Of a DNA stretch of 64,000 nucleotides, positions 1-9,540 are shown piece after piece; the stretch's first letter is position 1, and each line of letters begins with the position of its first letter. The notes below the pieces were generated by a model. That model made no database searches, was not told the origin of the DNA, and worked only from the letters and a program-made list of their open reading frames with translations. Source of the stretch: Rhodoferax sp. WC2427 (GTDB taxonomy: Bacteria; Pseudomonadota; Gammaproteobacteria; Burkholderiales; Burkholderiaceae_C); contig NZ_CP162006.1 in NCBI RefSeq assembly GCF_040822085.1, forward strand, positions 310,001 to 374,000, in the 5' to 3' direction. Position numbers and translations under genes: made by a program.

Positions 1-3000
1 GGCGGCGTGATTGCGGTGGCGGGCGACGACCACATCAGCAAAAGCTCCACCGCCGCGCACCAGAGCGACCACATCTTCAAGGCCTGCGGGCTGCCGGTGT
101 TCTTTCCGGCCAATGTGCAGGAGATTCTGGACCTGGGGCTGCACGCCTTTGCCATGAGCCGCTTCTCGGGCGTGTGGGCGGGCATGAAGACCATCCAGGA
201 AATTGTGGAGTCCAGCGCCACGGTGATGGTGGACCCGGAGCGGGTCGTGGTCAAAATCCCCACCGACTTTGTGATGCCGCCCGGCGGCCTGCACATCCGC
301 TGGCCCGACCACGCGCTGGAGCAAGAGGCGCGCCTCATGCACTACAAGTGGTATGCCGCGCTGGCCTACATCCGCGCGAACCGGCTGAACTACAACGCCA
401 TCGAGGGCCCGAACGATAGGTTCGGCGTGATCGCCAGCGGCAAGGCCTACAACGACACCCGCCAGGCCCTGCTGGACCTGGGCCTGGATGACGCCACCTG
501 CCGCCGCATCGGCCTGCGCCTGCATAAGGTGGGCGTGGTCTGGCCGCTGGAGGCGCAGCTCACCCGCGAATTTGCCACCGGCCTGCAAGAGATCCTGGTG
601 GTGGAAGAAAAGCGCCAGGTCATCGAATACCAGCTCAAAGAAGAGCTGTACAACTGGCGCGCCGACGTGCGGCCCAATGTGCTGGGCAAGTTCAACGAGC
701 CCGAGGGCGACCTCAGCGGCGGCGAATGGTCCATGGCCAACCCCACGGCCAACACCTTGCTGCGCGCCAACGCCGACCTGTCGCCCGCGCTGGTGGCCCG
801 GGCCATCGCCCAGCGCCTGCACAAGCTGGGCATGCCCGAGGACGTGGCCGCCCGGATCGACGCGCACATCGCCCTGCTCGATGCCACCGACCGCGCCATG
901 GTGCTGCTGGATGCCAGCCCGGCCCAGGCGCGCCCGCCGTGGTTTTGCAGCGGCTGCCCGCACAACACCAGCACCGTGGTGCCCGACGGTTCGCGCGCCA
1001 TGGGCGGCATTGGCTGCCATTTCATGGCCACCTGGATGGACCGCAGCACGGTGGGCTTTACCCAGATGGGCGGCGAGGGCGTGCCCTGGGTGGGCCAGCA
1101 GCCCTTTACCACCGACCAGCATATTTTTGCCAACCTGGGCGATGGAACCTATTTCCACAGCGGCCTGCTGGCCATCCGCCAGGCGATTGCGGCGGGGGTC
1201 AACATCACCTACAAGATTTTGTACAACGACGCAGTGGCCATGACCGGCGGCCAGCAGATCGGCGAACGCCCCGAAGGGCATTCGGTGGTGCAGATAGCCC
1301 AGTCGGTACGGGCGGAAGGTGCTATTAAAACCGTAGTGGTGACGGACGAGCCGGAAAAGTATGACGGTATCGCACTGGCCGACGGCGTGGAGGTCAAGCA
1401 CCGCGACCTGCTGGACGAGATCCAGCGCGAGTTCCGGCAGATCAAGGGCACCACCATCATCATCTACGACCAGACTTGCGCCACCGAAAAGCGCCGCCGC
1501 CGCAAGCGCGGCACCGCGGTGGACCCGGCCACCCGGGTGGTGATCAACCCGCTGGTCTGCGAGGGCTGCGGCGACTGCGGCGAGCAAAGCAACTGCCTGA
1601 GCGTGGAACCGCTGGAAACGCCTTTTGGCCGCAAGCGCCAGATCAACCAGTCCAGCTGCAACAAGGACATGTCCTGCGTCAAAGGCTTCTGCCCCAGCTT
1701 CGTCACCGTGCAGGGCGGGCAGCTGCGCAAGAAAAAGCCTGCACAGGCCCTGTCGCCTTTCACCGGCAGCCCGCTGCCCGAACCCACGCTGCCCCGCATC
1801 GACGGTGTCTGGGGCATTGTGGTGGCGGGTGTGGGCGGCACCGGGGTCATCACCCTGGGCCAGCTGCTGGGCGTGGCCGCGCACCTGGAGGGCCGGGGCA
1901 TCGTCACGCAAGACGCGGCAGGCCTGGCGCAAAAGGGCGGGGCCACCTGGAGCCACGTGCTGCTGGCCGACACGCAGGATGCCATCCGCACCACCCGGGT
2001 CGGCGCGGGCGCGGCGGATTTGATTTTGGGCTGCGACCCGGTGGTGGCCGCGGGCAAGGAAACCCTGGTGCGCATGCGCCCGGGCCGCACCCACGTGGCG
2101 CTGAACACCCACACCGCGCCCACAGCCGCCTTTGTGCACAACGCCGACTGGCAAGACCCCACGGCGGCCTGCACCGCCGAGATCGTGCGCGCCGCAGGGC
2201 AGGGCGGCATCGCCAGCTTCGATGCCGATGCCGCCGCCCAGCGCCTGATGGGCGACAGCCTGTACGCCAACCCCATGCTGCTGGGCTACGCCTGGCAAAA
2301 GGGCTGGGTGCCGCTGCGGCTGGACTCGCTGCTGCGCGCCATCGAGCTCAACAACATGGCGGTCGAGGCCAACAAGACCGCCTTCGCCTGGGGCCGCCGC
2401 GCGGCGGTGGACCCGGCCAGCGTGGCCACCCCGGCCCAGACCATCCAGTGGCATGCCCGCGATCGCGAGTCGCTCGATGCCATGCTGCAGCGCCGCGTGG
2501 CGTTTTTGACCGGCTACCAGAACGCGGCCTATGCGGCCACCTACAGCGCCTTCGTGGCCCAGGTGCGGCAGGCCGAGCAGCCGCTGGACGCCCGCCTGCC
2601 GCTGACCGAGGCGGTGGCCCGCTACCTGTTCAAGCTGATGGCTTACAAGGACGAATACGAGGTGGCCCGGCTGCACACCGACCCGGCCTTCCTGGCCGAC
2701 ATCCAGGCCCAGTTCGAGGGCGACTTCCAGTTGCACTACCACCTGGCCCCGCCGCTGCTGGCCAAAAAGAACGCCCAGGGCCAGCTGCAAAAGCGCAAGT
2801 TTGGCCCGGGCGTGCGCTTTGCATTCCAGCTGCTGGCCCGGCTCAAGGGCCTGCGCGGCACGCCGTTCGACCCGTTTGGCTACCAGGCCGAGCGGCGCAC
2901 CGAGCGGGCGCTGGTGGGCGAGTACCAGGACAGCATCGCCGCGCTGTTGCCCCGGCTCACCCCGGCCAACCACGCGGCCGCCATCGACGTGGCGCGCATC

Positions 3001-3105
3001 CCGGAGCACATCCGTGGCTACGGGCACGTCAAGGCGCGGCACCTGGCGGCTGCGCGCCTGCAGTGGACCGGTGCTTTGGCGGCTTTCGAGATCAGCACAA
3101 AATAG
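1..3105 (+). CDS. Indolepyruvate ferredoxin oxidoreductase, fused two-subunit type (5' truncated by window)
   Basis: Oxidatively decarboxylates aryl-pyruvates from aromatic amino acid breakdown to aryl-acetyl-CoA, passing electrons to ferredoxin. The frame is open from base 1, so the N-terminus lies outside the window; about 150 residues are probably missing compared with the usual ~1,150-1,190 aa. The first half is the thiamine-diphosphate part, with CSGCPHN near base 945. An Fe-S motif CEGCGDCGEQSNC starts at base 1558, followed by more cysteines (SCNKDMSCVKGFC). The second half, from about base 1807 (VVAGVGGTGVITLG), is the gamma-type domain fused in one chain, as in proteobacterial versions. 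A copy of the dispersed palindromic repeat follows the stop. The family assignment is firm; the exact 2-oxoacid used is inferred. Confidence 0.93.
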   Translation, partial: GGVIAVAGDDHISKSSTAAHQSDHIFKACGLPVFFPANVQEILDLGLHAFAMSRFSGVWAGMKTIQEIVESSATVMVDPERVVVKIPTDFVMPPGGLHIRWPDHALEQEARLMHYKWYAALAYIRANRLNYNAIEGPNDRFGVIASGKAYNDTRQALLDLGLDDATCRRIGLRLHKVGVVWPLEAQLTREFATGLQEILVVEEKRQVIEYQLKEELYNWRADVRPNVLGKFNEPEGDLSGGEWSMANPTANTLLRANADLSPALVARAIAQRLHKLGMPEDVAARIDAHIALLDATDRAMVLLDASPAQARPPWFCSGCPHNTSTVVPDGSRAMGGIGCHFMATWMDRSTVGFTQMGGEGVPWVGQQPFTTDQHIFANLGDGTYFHSGLLAIRQAIAAGVNITYKILYNDAVAMTGGQQIGERPEGHSVVQIAQSVRAEGAIKTVVVTDEPEKYDGIALADGVEVKHRDLLDEIQREFRQIKGTTIIIYDQTCATEKRRRRKRGTAVDPATRVVINPLVCEGCGDCGEQSNCLSVEPLETPFGRKRQINQSSCNKDMSCVKGFCPSFVTVQGGQLRKKKPAQALSPFTGSPLPEPTLPRIDGVWGIVVAGVGGTGVITLGQLLGVAAHLEGRGIVTQDAAGLAQKGGATWSHVLLADTQDAIRTTRVGAGAADLILGCDPVVAAGKETLVRMRPGRTHVALNTHTAPTAAFVHNADWQDPTAACTAEIVRAAGQGGIASFDADAAAQRLMGDSLYANPMLLGYAWQKGWVPLRLDSLLRAIELNNMAVEANKTAFAWGRRAAVDPASVATPAQTIQWHARDRESLDAMLQRRVAFLTGYQNAAYAATYSAFVAQVRQAEQPLDARLPLTEAVARYLFKLMAYKDEYEVARLHTDPAFLADIQAQFEGDFQLHYHLAPPLLAKKNAQGQLQKRKFGPGVRFAFQLLARLKGLRGTPFDPFGYQAERRTERALVGEYQDSIAALLPRLTPANHAAAIDVARIPEHIRGYGHVKARHLAAARLQWTGALAAFEISTK

Positions 3106-3141
3106 GCCTCCAGCGCTTATTCAATCAGCATGGGTAGCTAC
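3106..3141. repeat. Dispersed palindromic element, copy 1 (after ior)
   Basis: Begins directly after the ior stop codon. It reads GCGCTTATTCAATCAGC then GGGTAGCTAC, the reverse orientation of the element found throughout the window. It probably ends the upstream transcript or is a REP-like element; function is inferred only from position. Confidence 0.6.
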
Positions 3142-3300
3142 ATAAAAAGTAGCAACCCTGCGTTGCCAAGCCTATGGCAAGCCCCGATTCCGGATGGCGA
3201 ACAGGGCGGCATACAATTGGTTCTACCCCCGCCCAGTCGCATGGCACCTGCCGTGCTGTGTCTGCGGGTTTATTTTTGCCATTTGTCGTTGGAGTCTCCT

Positions 3301-3636
3301 GTGTTCATTTCCTCTGCTTTTGCCCAGACCGCCCCCGCTGCTGCTGCCTCCGGTGGCGACATGATGTCGTCGCTGACCGGCATGCTGCCCCTGGTTTTGA
3401 TGTTTGTGGTGCTGTATTTCGTGATGATCCGCCCCCAGATGAAGAAGCAAAAAGAGCACCGCACCATGCTTGAAGCGCTGGCCAAGGGCGACGAAGTCGC
3501 CACTGCAGGCGGCCTGATCGGCAAGGTCACCAAGATCGGTGACGGCTTCCTGAGCCTGGAAATCGCCAATGGCGTGGAAGTGCAACTGCAGCGCAGCGCC
3601 GTCGTCCAGGTCATGCCTAAAGGTACCGTCAAGTAA
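3301..3636 (+). CDS. yajC: Preprotein translocase accessory subunit YajC
   Basis: Small inner-membrane partner of SecDF in the Sec holotranslocon. The GTG start at 3301 is chosen because GGAG lies 9 nt upstream and it gives 111 aa, the usual YajC length; longer upstream extensions look unrelated. One transmembrane helix (LPLVLMFVVLYFVMIRP, about residues 30-46) is followed by the hallmark RPQMKKQKEH segment and a cytoplasmic domain with GDEVATAGGLIGKV. It lies 41 bp upstream of secD on the same strand, the standard yajC-secD-secF operon order. tgt and queA, often upstream of yajC, are absent here. Confidence 0.95.
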   Translation: MFISSAFAQTAPAAAASGGDMMSSLTGMLPLVLMFVVLYFVMIRPQMKKQKEHRTMLEALAKGDEVATAGGLIGKVTKIGDGFLSLEIANGVEVQLQRSAVVQVMPKGTVK

Positions 3637-3677
3637 TTCCAGCACCGTCAAGTAACTAGAAAGTATTAAGCGCGACC

Positions 3678-5558
3678 ATGAATCGATACCCGGTATGGAA
3701 GTACGTGATCCTCCTGGTCGCGCTACTGGTGGGGGCCATTTACACCCTGCCCAATTTCTTTGGTGAAGCCCCGGCGGTGCAGGTCTCGGCCGCCCGCGCG
3801 TCGGTCAAGATCGACGACACCACGCGGGCCAAAGTGCAAGAAGCACTCCAGGCCGCCAACCTCACGCCCGACCTGATCGGCATCGAAGGCAACTCGGTCA
3901 AGGCCCGTTTTGGCAATACCGATGACCAGCTCAAGGCCAAGGATGTGGTGCAAAAGGCCTTGGTGCCCGATGCCAACGATGCCAGCTACGTGGTGGCGTT
4001 GAACCTGTTGTCGCGCTCGCCCTCCTGGCTGACCGCCTTGCACGCCTTCCCCATGTACCTGGGGCTGGACTTGCGCGGTGGCGTGCACTTCATGTTGCAG
4101 GTCGACATGCAGGCTGCGCTGACCAAAAAGGCCGAGTCCCTGGCGGGTGACCTGCGCACCAGCCTGCGCGACAAGAACGTGCGCCACAGCGGCATCGCCC
4201 GCAACGGCCAGACGATTGAACTGCGCTTGCGCGACAGCGACACCCTGGCCGCGGCCAAGGCCGTGGTGCAGGACCAGTTCCCCGACCTGGTCACCACCGA
4301 CGCGCCCGACGGCACCGAGTACAAGCTCACCGCCAGCATCCGCCCCGAGGCTGCCCGCCGTGTGCAAGACCAGGCACTGAAGCAAAACATCACCACCCTG
4401 CACAACCGCATCAACGAACTCGGCGTGTCCGAGCCGGTGATTCAGCAGCAGGGCCTGGACCGCATCGTGGTGCAGCTGCCCGGCGTGCAAGATACCGCCA
4501 AGGCCAAGGACATCCTGGGCCGCACCGCCACGCTGGAAGTGCGCCTGGTCGACGAAAGCACCGAAGCCGGTGCCGCCGCGGCCGGTGCCGGTGCCGTGCC
4601 GTTTGGCGACGAACGCTACCTGGAACGCAGTGGCCAGCCGGTCATCGTGAAGAAGCAGGTGGTGCTGACCGGTGAAAACCTCACCGACGCCCAGCCCGGC
4701 TTCGACAGCCAGACCCAGGAGCCCACCGTCAACCTGACGCTGGATGCCAAGGGCTCGCGCATCTTCAAGGACATCACGCGCGAAAACATCGGCAAGCGCA
4801 TGGCCATCATCCTGTTTGAAAAGGGCAAGGGCGAAGTCGTCACCGCGCCGGTGATCCGCAGCGAAATCGCCGGGGGCCGGGTGCAGATCTCGGGCCGCAT
4901 GACCACCCAGGAAGCCAACGACACCTCGCTGCTGCTGCGCGCCGGGTCACTGGCCGCGCCCATGGAAATCATCGAAGAACGCACCATCGGCCCCAGCCTG
5001 GGTGCCGAGAACATCTCCAAGGGCTTCCACAGCGTGATGTGGGGCTTCTTGACCGTGGCCGCCTTCATGTGCTGCTACTACATGCTGTTTGGCGTGTTCT
5101 CCAGCATTGCGCTGGCCTTCAATCTGCTGCTGCTGGTGGCGGTGCTGTCCATGCTGCAGGCCACCCTGACCCTGCCCGGCATGGCCGCCATGGCCCTGGT
5201 GCTGGGTATGGCCATCGACTCGAACGTGCTGATCAATGAGCGCGTGCGCGAAGAGCTGCGCGCTGGTGCCTCGCCGCAAGCGGCCATCCACGCAGGTTTC
5301 GACCGCGCCTGGGCCACCATTCTGGACTCCAACATCACCAGCGCCATCGTCGGTATCGCTTTGTTGGCTTTTGGCTCGGGCCCTGTCCGCGGATTTGCCG
5401 TGGTGCACGTTCTGGGTATTGCGACCAGTATTTTTTCGAGCGTGTTCTTCTCGCGCGGCTTGGTCAACCTCTGGTATGGCCGCACCAAGAAGCTCAAATC
5501 CGTGTCCATCGGCACCGTGTGGCGGCCCGATGCCGCTATTGAAACCAAAGCCAAGTAA
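3678..5558 (+). CDS. secD: Protein translocase subunit SecD
   Basis: Inner-membrane RND-like protein that uses the proton gradient to pull translocating proteins into the periplasm after SecA-SecYEG. At 626 aa it matches the family. An N-terminal membrane helix (YVILLVALLVGAIYTLPNFF) is followed by a large periplasmic P1 region carrying the LGLDLRGGVHFML signature around residues 127-139. The C-terminal five-helix bundle includes GMAIDSNVLINERVREEL, the conserved TM4 region. The start is an ATG 41 bp after yajC, and secF follows after 11 bp, so the three genes are almost certainly co-transcribed. Confidence 0.97.
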   Translation: MNRYPVWKYVILLVALLVGAIYTLPNFFGEAPAVQVSAARASVKIDDTTRAKVQEALQAANLTPDLIGIEGNSVKARFGNTDDQLKAKDVVQKALVPDANDASYVVALNLLSRSPSWLTALHAFPMYLGLDLRGGVHFMLQVDMQAALTKKAESLAGDLRTSLRDKNVRHSGIARNGQTIELRLRDSDTLAAAKAVVQDQFPDLVTTDAPDGTEYKLTASIRPEAARRVQDQALKQNITTLHNRINELGVSEPVIQQQGLDRIVVQLPGVQDTAKAKDILGRTATLEVRLVDESTEAGAAAAGAGAVPFGDERYLERSGQPVIVKKQVVLTGENLTDAQPGFDSQTQEPTVNLTLDAKGSRIFKDITRENIGKRMAIILFEKGKGEVVTAPVIRSEIAGGRVQISGRMTTQEANDTSLLLRAGSLAAPMEIIEERTIGPSLGAENISKGFHSVMWGFLTVAAFMCCYYMLFGVFSSIALAFNLLLLVAVLSMLQATLTLPGMAAMALVLGMAIDSNVLINERVREELRAGASPQAAIHAGFDRAWATILDSNITSAIVGIALLAFGSGPVRGFAVVHVLGIATSIFSSVFFSRGLVNLWYGRTKKLKSVSIGTVWRPDAAIETKAK

Positions 5559-5569
5559 GGACGCGCAAG

Positions 5570-6526
5570 ATGGAGTTTTTCAAGATCCACCGCGACATTC
5601 CGTTCATGCGGAATGCCCTGGTGTTCAACATTGTTTCGTTTGTTACCTTTTTGGCGGCCGTGTTCTTTTTGTTCTCGCGCGGCCTGCATTTGTCGGTGGA
5701 ATTCACCGGCGGCACCCTGATGGAGGTGAGCTATTCGCAGCCCGCCGACCTGAACCGCGTGCGCACCGTGGTGGCGGGCCTGGGCCTGCAGGACGTGCAG
5801 GTGCAGAACTTCGGCACCTCGCAAGACGTGCTGATCCGCATGCCGGTGCAAAAAGGCGTTACGTCGGCCCAGCAAAGCGACCAGGTGCTGGCCGCTTTGA
5901 AGACCGCCGATGCGTCGGTGCAGCTCAAGCGCACTGAATTCGTCGGCCCGCAGGTGGGCGACGAGCTGGCGGTGGACGGCCTGAAAGCCCTGGCCTTTGT
6001 GGTGGCGGGCATCATGCTGTACCTGGCCATCCGCTTTGAATGGAAGTTTGCCGTGGCGGCCATCATCGCCAACCTGCACGACGTGGTCATCATTCTGGGC
6101 TTCTTTGCTTTCTTCCAGTGGGAGTTTTCGCTGCCGGTGCTGGCGGCGGTGCTGGCGGTGCTGGGTTATTCGGTGAACGAGTCGGTGGTGATCTTTGACC
6201 GGATCCGGGAGAACTTCCGGCGTTTCCGCAAAATGAACTCGATGCAGGTGATTGACAACGCCATCACCTCGACCATCAGCCGCACTATCATTACGCATGG
6301 CTCCACCCAGATCATGGTTTTGTCGATGCTGGTATTTGGTGGCCCGACCTTGCATTACTTTGCGTTGGCCCTCACTATCGGTATCTGTTTCGGCATTTAC
6401 TCTTCGGTGTTTGTGGCTGCCGCCATTGCCATGTGGTTGGGAATCCAACGCGAAGATCTGGTTAAAGCCTCCAACAACAAGAAAGACGAAGACCCCAACG
6501 ACCCCAACGCAGGCGCAACCGTGTGA
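5570..6526 (+). CDS. secF: Protein translocase subunit SecF
   Basis: Partner of SecD in the SecDF-YajC complex, helping proton-motive-force-driven late steps of export. It has 318 aa, the normal length. The N-terminal helix is followed by the SecF signature VEFTGGTLMEV near residue 43, then a periplasmic domain and the helical bundle with GYSVNESVVIFDRIRENFR, matching the SecD/SecF family TM4 motif. The tail is Asn/Asp-rich and cytoplasmic (NNKKDEDPNDPNAG). It is the last gene of the sec block; the next gene starts 15 bp later on the same strand and may be read through. Confidence 0.97.
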   Translation: MEFFKIHRDIPFMRNALVFNIVSFVTFLAAVFFLFSRGLHLSVEFTGGTLMEVSYSQPADLNRVRTVVAGLGLQDVQVQNFGTSQDVLIRMPVQKGVTSAQQSDQVLAALKTADASVQLKRTEFVGPQVGDELAVDGLKALAFVVAGIMLYLAIRFEWKFAVAAIIANLHDVVIILGFFAFFQWEFSLPVLAAVLAVLGYSVNESVVIFDRIRENFRRFRKMNSMQVIDNAITSTISRTIITHGSTQIMVLSMLVFGGPTLHYFALALTIGICFGIYSSVFVAAAIAMWLGIQREDLVKASNNKKDEDPNDPNAGATV

Positions 6527-6540
6527 CCTGCGCCTGAAAT

Positions 6541-8949
6541 ATGGCATCTAACGCCCCCTCCCACCCTGGCCTGCAACTCGCTCGCAACGCGCGCGAGAGC
6601 TTGGTCACGGAAGTGGGGCAGGCGCTGGGGGATGTCAGCCGTGCGGTCGCTGCTCGCTTGACGGTATTGCTCGAAGAAGCCCACAGCACCCGCGAAATGC
6701 ACGAACGCCAGGACGCCTGGACCGCCTTTCAACGCCAAAGCCACGCCTGGGAGCAGGCCACTGCAGCGGCTTGGCGCCAGGCCTTGCATCCCAGCACCCA
6801 TGGCGGTGCGGTGCGCGACGTTGGCCTGCAGTTCGAGCTGATGGGCGACGAAGTCGTTGAAAACAAGATTCTGGCCTCGCGCCTGGCGGTCGCCATTCTG
6901 GACAAGCTGGGCGAGGCCTATGGCAACCTGTGCGCCCGCATCCAATTGCTGGAGTCCACCAGCGAGCTGGCCAGCCACGATCCGATCCGCCCCGAGGTGC
7001 TGATGCTGGCCTTGGTCGAGCAGTGGACGGCGGTGGGCCTGGCCCGCAACATGCTGCCGCTGGTCAGCGATGCCTTGCAGCGTGAGCTGGCCGCGCACTT
7101 TGTGCTTGCCTTCGAGACCTGCAACGAGCTGCTGCTGTCGCGCGGCGTGATCCCCACGGTCGATTTGCGTTCCCGTGTGAAGCGCAGCGACGCGGCAGGG
7201 GCCTCTACCGCCATGCCGCGCACCGGCCATGGAGCCACCACCCGGCCTGGCGGCATGGAAACCGATTGGAACGCGACCCGCTTTGAACCATCCAACCTGC
7301 CCACCGGCCGGCCGGGCCCGGCAGGCAGTGGTGGTGGGGACGGGATGCAGGCGCAAGGGCATGGCGGCGGTGGCAGCACGCCTGCGGCCCTCGGGCCACG
7401 CCATGCGGCCGATGAAACCCGCATGATGACGGCGGTGTCGCCCCTGGCCCGGGCCCGGCGGCGCGCCCAGGGGGTCATGGGCCACCTCAAGCGCATGCTG
7501 AACGACCACGTCAGCGATTTTGACCGTACCGAGCAGCATCCGGTCTCGCCCGCGCTGGCGCAGGCGATTGCCCGCAAACGCGATGGCGGTGACACCGACC
7601 CCATGTCCGACGGCATGGTGGTGCAAACCGACCGCTACGAATACGGCGTGGCCGATGTGTCCCATGCTGCGTCGGCCCTGCGCGAGCGCTCCAACGTCCT
7701 CAAGCAAAAGGCGGCCACGCAGGCTGAAAAAGCCACCATCGAAGTGGTCGCGTTGATGTTCCAGAGCATCCTGGCCGAAGAGCGGATTCCGCCGTCGGTA
7801 CGGGTGTGGTTTGCGCGCCTGCAACTGCCGGTGCTGCGCGTGGCCCTGGCCGAGCCGGAGTTTTTCAGCACCGTAGACCACCCGGCGCGCCAGCTGATCG
7901 ACCGCATGGGCTCCTGCGTCATGGGCTTTGATGCCCGGGCCATCAACGGCAGCGCCCTGGAGACCGAGATCCGGCGCGTGGTGCAGGTCATCGAGCAGTA
8001 CCCGGAAACCGGGCGGCGCGTGTTCCAGCTGGTGTTTGACGAGTTCGTGCTGTTCCTGTCGAAGTTCCTGACCGAAAAAGGCAGCACCCAGCGCCTGGTC
8101 AGCCTGGCGCAACAGGTCGAGCAAAAAGAGACCCTGGCCATCCAGTACACCATTGAGCTGCGCAACATGCTCAAGGACATGCCGGTACGTGAGGAGATCC
8201 GCGCCTACCTGTTCAAGGTCTGGGCCGAGGTGCTGGCCATGGCGGCGGTGCGCAACGGCCCGCAGCACGTTGACACCATTGCCTTGAAAAAGGCGGCCTC
8301 CGAGCTGGTCTGGTCGGCCAGCGCCAAGCCCAACCGGGCCGATCGGGCCAAGGTCATCCAGAGCTTGCCGACCCTGCTGCAGCGTCTGCGCCAGGGCATG
8401 GGCCTGCTGGGGCTGGACACGCCAGCCCAAGAGGCGCACATCAAGACCATCAGTGACACGCTGGCCGATGCCTTCATGTCCAAGACCGAGGCGATTCCCC
8501 AGGCACGCATCGACTCGATGGCTGCGCACCTGGCCAACCTGGAAGATTTCTTCAGCGACGAAGCCACCGGCGACTTGCCGTTGGACCCGGAAAGCATCGA
8601 GATGATGCTGGGCATGGACGCGTCCACCATCGACGTGATCGCCGATGGCGGCTCCAAGCCCTCGGATGCCATGCTGGCCTGGGCGCAAGAGCTGCAGCTC
8701 GGCCACTGGTTCATGCTGGACCACAACCGCCAGATCAACCGGGTGCAGTTCGCCTGGCGCAGCGACCGCAAGCAACTGCATTTGTTTGCCGCCATGGATG
8801 GCCGCAGCTACCTGATCCAGGCGCGCCGTCTGGCTGCCTATTTGCAAGCCGGTTTGCTGGTGCCACAGGAAGAAGAAGCCCTGACCCTGCGCGCTACCCG
8901 CGACGCGCTGGCCAAGCTGGACGCCAACCCCGAGCGCCTGCTGGCCTAA
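6541..8949 (+). CDS. DUF1631 family protein
   Basis: Large 802-residue cytoplasmic protein of unknown function that resembles the DUF1631 family of beta- and gammaproteobacteria. It lacks a signal peptide or obvious membrane helices and is predicted to be mainly helical. A low-complexity Gly/Pro/Thr linker (about residues 220-295) separates an N-terminal region from the longer conserved C-terminal part. The start ATG lies 15 bp after secF. A dispersed repeat follows the stop. The sequence shows no catalytic motif, and a role in envelope or cyclic-di-GMP physiology would be speculation. Confidence 0.8.
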   Translation: MASNAPSHPGLQLARNARESLVTEVGQALGDVSRAVAARLTVLLEEAHSTREMHERQDAWTAFQRQSHAWEQATAAAWRQALHPSTHGGAVRDVGLQFELMGDEVVENKILASRLAVAILDKLGEAYGNLCARIQLLESTSELASHDPIRPEVLMLALVEQWTAVGLARNMLPLVSDALQRELAAHFVLAFETCNELLLSRGVIPTVDLRSRVKRSDAAGASTAMPRTGHGATTRPGGMETDWNATRFEPSNLPTGRPGPAGSGGGDGMQAQGHGGGGSTPAALGPRHAADETRMMTAVSPLARARRRAQGVMGHLKRMLNDHVSDFDRTEQHPVSPALAQAIARKRDGGDTDPMSDGMVVQTDRYEYGVADVSHAASALRERSNVLKQKAATQAEKATIEVVALMFQSILAEERIPPSVRVWFARLQLPVLRVALAEPEFFSTVDHPARQLIDRMGSCVMGFDARAINGSALETEIRRVVQVIEQYPETGRRVFQLVFDEFVLFLSKFLTEKGSTQRLVSLAQQVEQKETLAIQYTIELRNMLKDMPVREEIRAYLFKVWAEVLAMAAVRNGPQHVDTIALKKAASELVWSASAKPNRADRAKVIQSLPTLLQRLRQGMGLLGLDTPAQEAHIKTISDTLADAFMSKTEAIPQARIDSMAAHLANLEDFFSDEATGDLPLDPESIEMMLGMDASTIDVIADGGSKPSDAMLAWAQELQLGHWFMLDHNRQINRVQFAWRSDRKQLHLFAAMDGRSYLIQARRLAAYLQAGLLVPQEEEALTLRATRDALAKLDANPERLLA

Positions 8950-8965
8950 TTGCTGCGTTTTTTGT

Positions 8966-9000
8966 AGCTACTCACGCCCATGGGGTGAGCACAGGCGGCC
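8966..9000. repeat. Dispersed palindromic element, copy 2 (between DUF1631 and smg)
   Basis: TAGCTACTCACGCCCATGGGGTGAGC: the left arm matches the common AGCTGCTTACGC arm, while the right arm has diverged, leaving CTCACGCCCATGGGGTGAG as a local hairpin. It lies between two convergent genes. Confidence 0.45.
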
Positions 9001-9009
9001 TGAAAACCT

Positions 9010-9495
9010 TTAATGCGCGACTCTGTCGGACGCGTCGTCGCAGAGTTCGTCGAGCACCAGGGCATCGGGCTCTTCGCCAAAACTCCAGTACACCATCAGG
9101 ATGATGATTTTCAGGTCGTCCAGGGTCACGGGGTTGCCGCTGGCGGCCATGGCACGGTCGAGCACGATTTCGCGCATCACCGGCGCCAGCACCCCGGCGG
9201 TTTCCAGAAAGCTCACAAAGCCCAGGCATTCGGCGCCCAGATGGTCTTGCTCGGCCACCGAATAGACGCGCAGGCTGTCGGTGGCGGGGAAGTCCATGGC
9301 CTCGATCGCCAATGGGGACGGGGTCAGGATGGGGCTGTGCGAAGCGATGTGCAGGCCGTCGAGCCAGCGCAGCGCCTCCGCGATTTCATCGGCTTCGAAG
9401 CCGACGGCCGTCAATTTGCGGCCAAGTTGTTGCGACTCGGGACAGGCATCGCCCCGCCAGTAGTTTTCATAAACGAACACGAGTACTTCAAACAT
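9010..9495 (-). CDS. smg: DUF494 family protein Smg
   Basis: Conserved small protein of unknown biochemical role, usually next to dprA in beta- and gammaproteobacteria. The start at 9495 gives MFEVLVFVYENYWRG, the family's typical N-terminus, and 161 aa; upstream codons to 9534 do not look family-like. Visible family features are an N-terminal helix-turn-helix-like portion (SQQLGRKLTAVGFEADEIAEALRWL) and the conserved C-terminal helical block. It is transcribed in the same direction as dprA, 45 bp downstream of it, so the two probably share an operon. Confidence 0.9.
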   Translation of the reverse strand: MFEVLVFVYENYWRGDACPESQQLGRKLTAVGFEADEIAEALRWLDGLHIASHSPILTPSPLAIEAMDFPATDSLRVYSVAEQDHLGAECLGFVSFLETAGVLAPVMREIVLDRAMAASGNPVTLDDLKIIILMVYWSFGEEPDALVLDELCDDASDRVAH

Positions 9496-9540
9496 GGGCC
9501 CAATATAGCGCAGAACCTTGGCGCGGGTGGGCAACGCTTT

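Noticed and set aside
6397..8847. 816-residue minus-strand open frame opposite the DUF1631 gene
   Set aside because: Composition (His, Gln, Gly rich, no domain) marks it as antisense shadow; similar long frames oppose pgk, rep, the M20 peptidase and the ABC permease.
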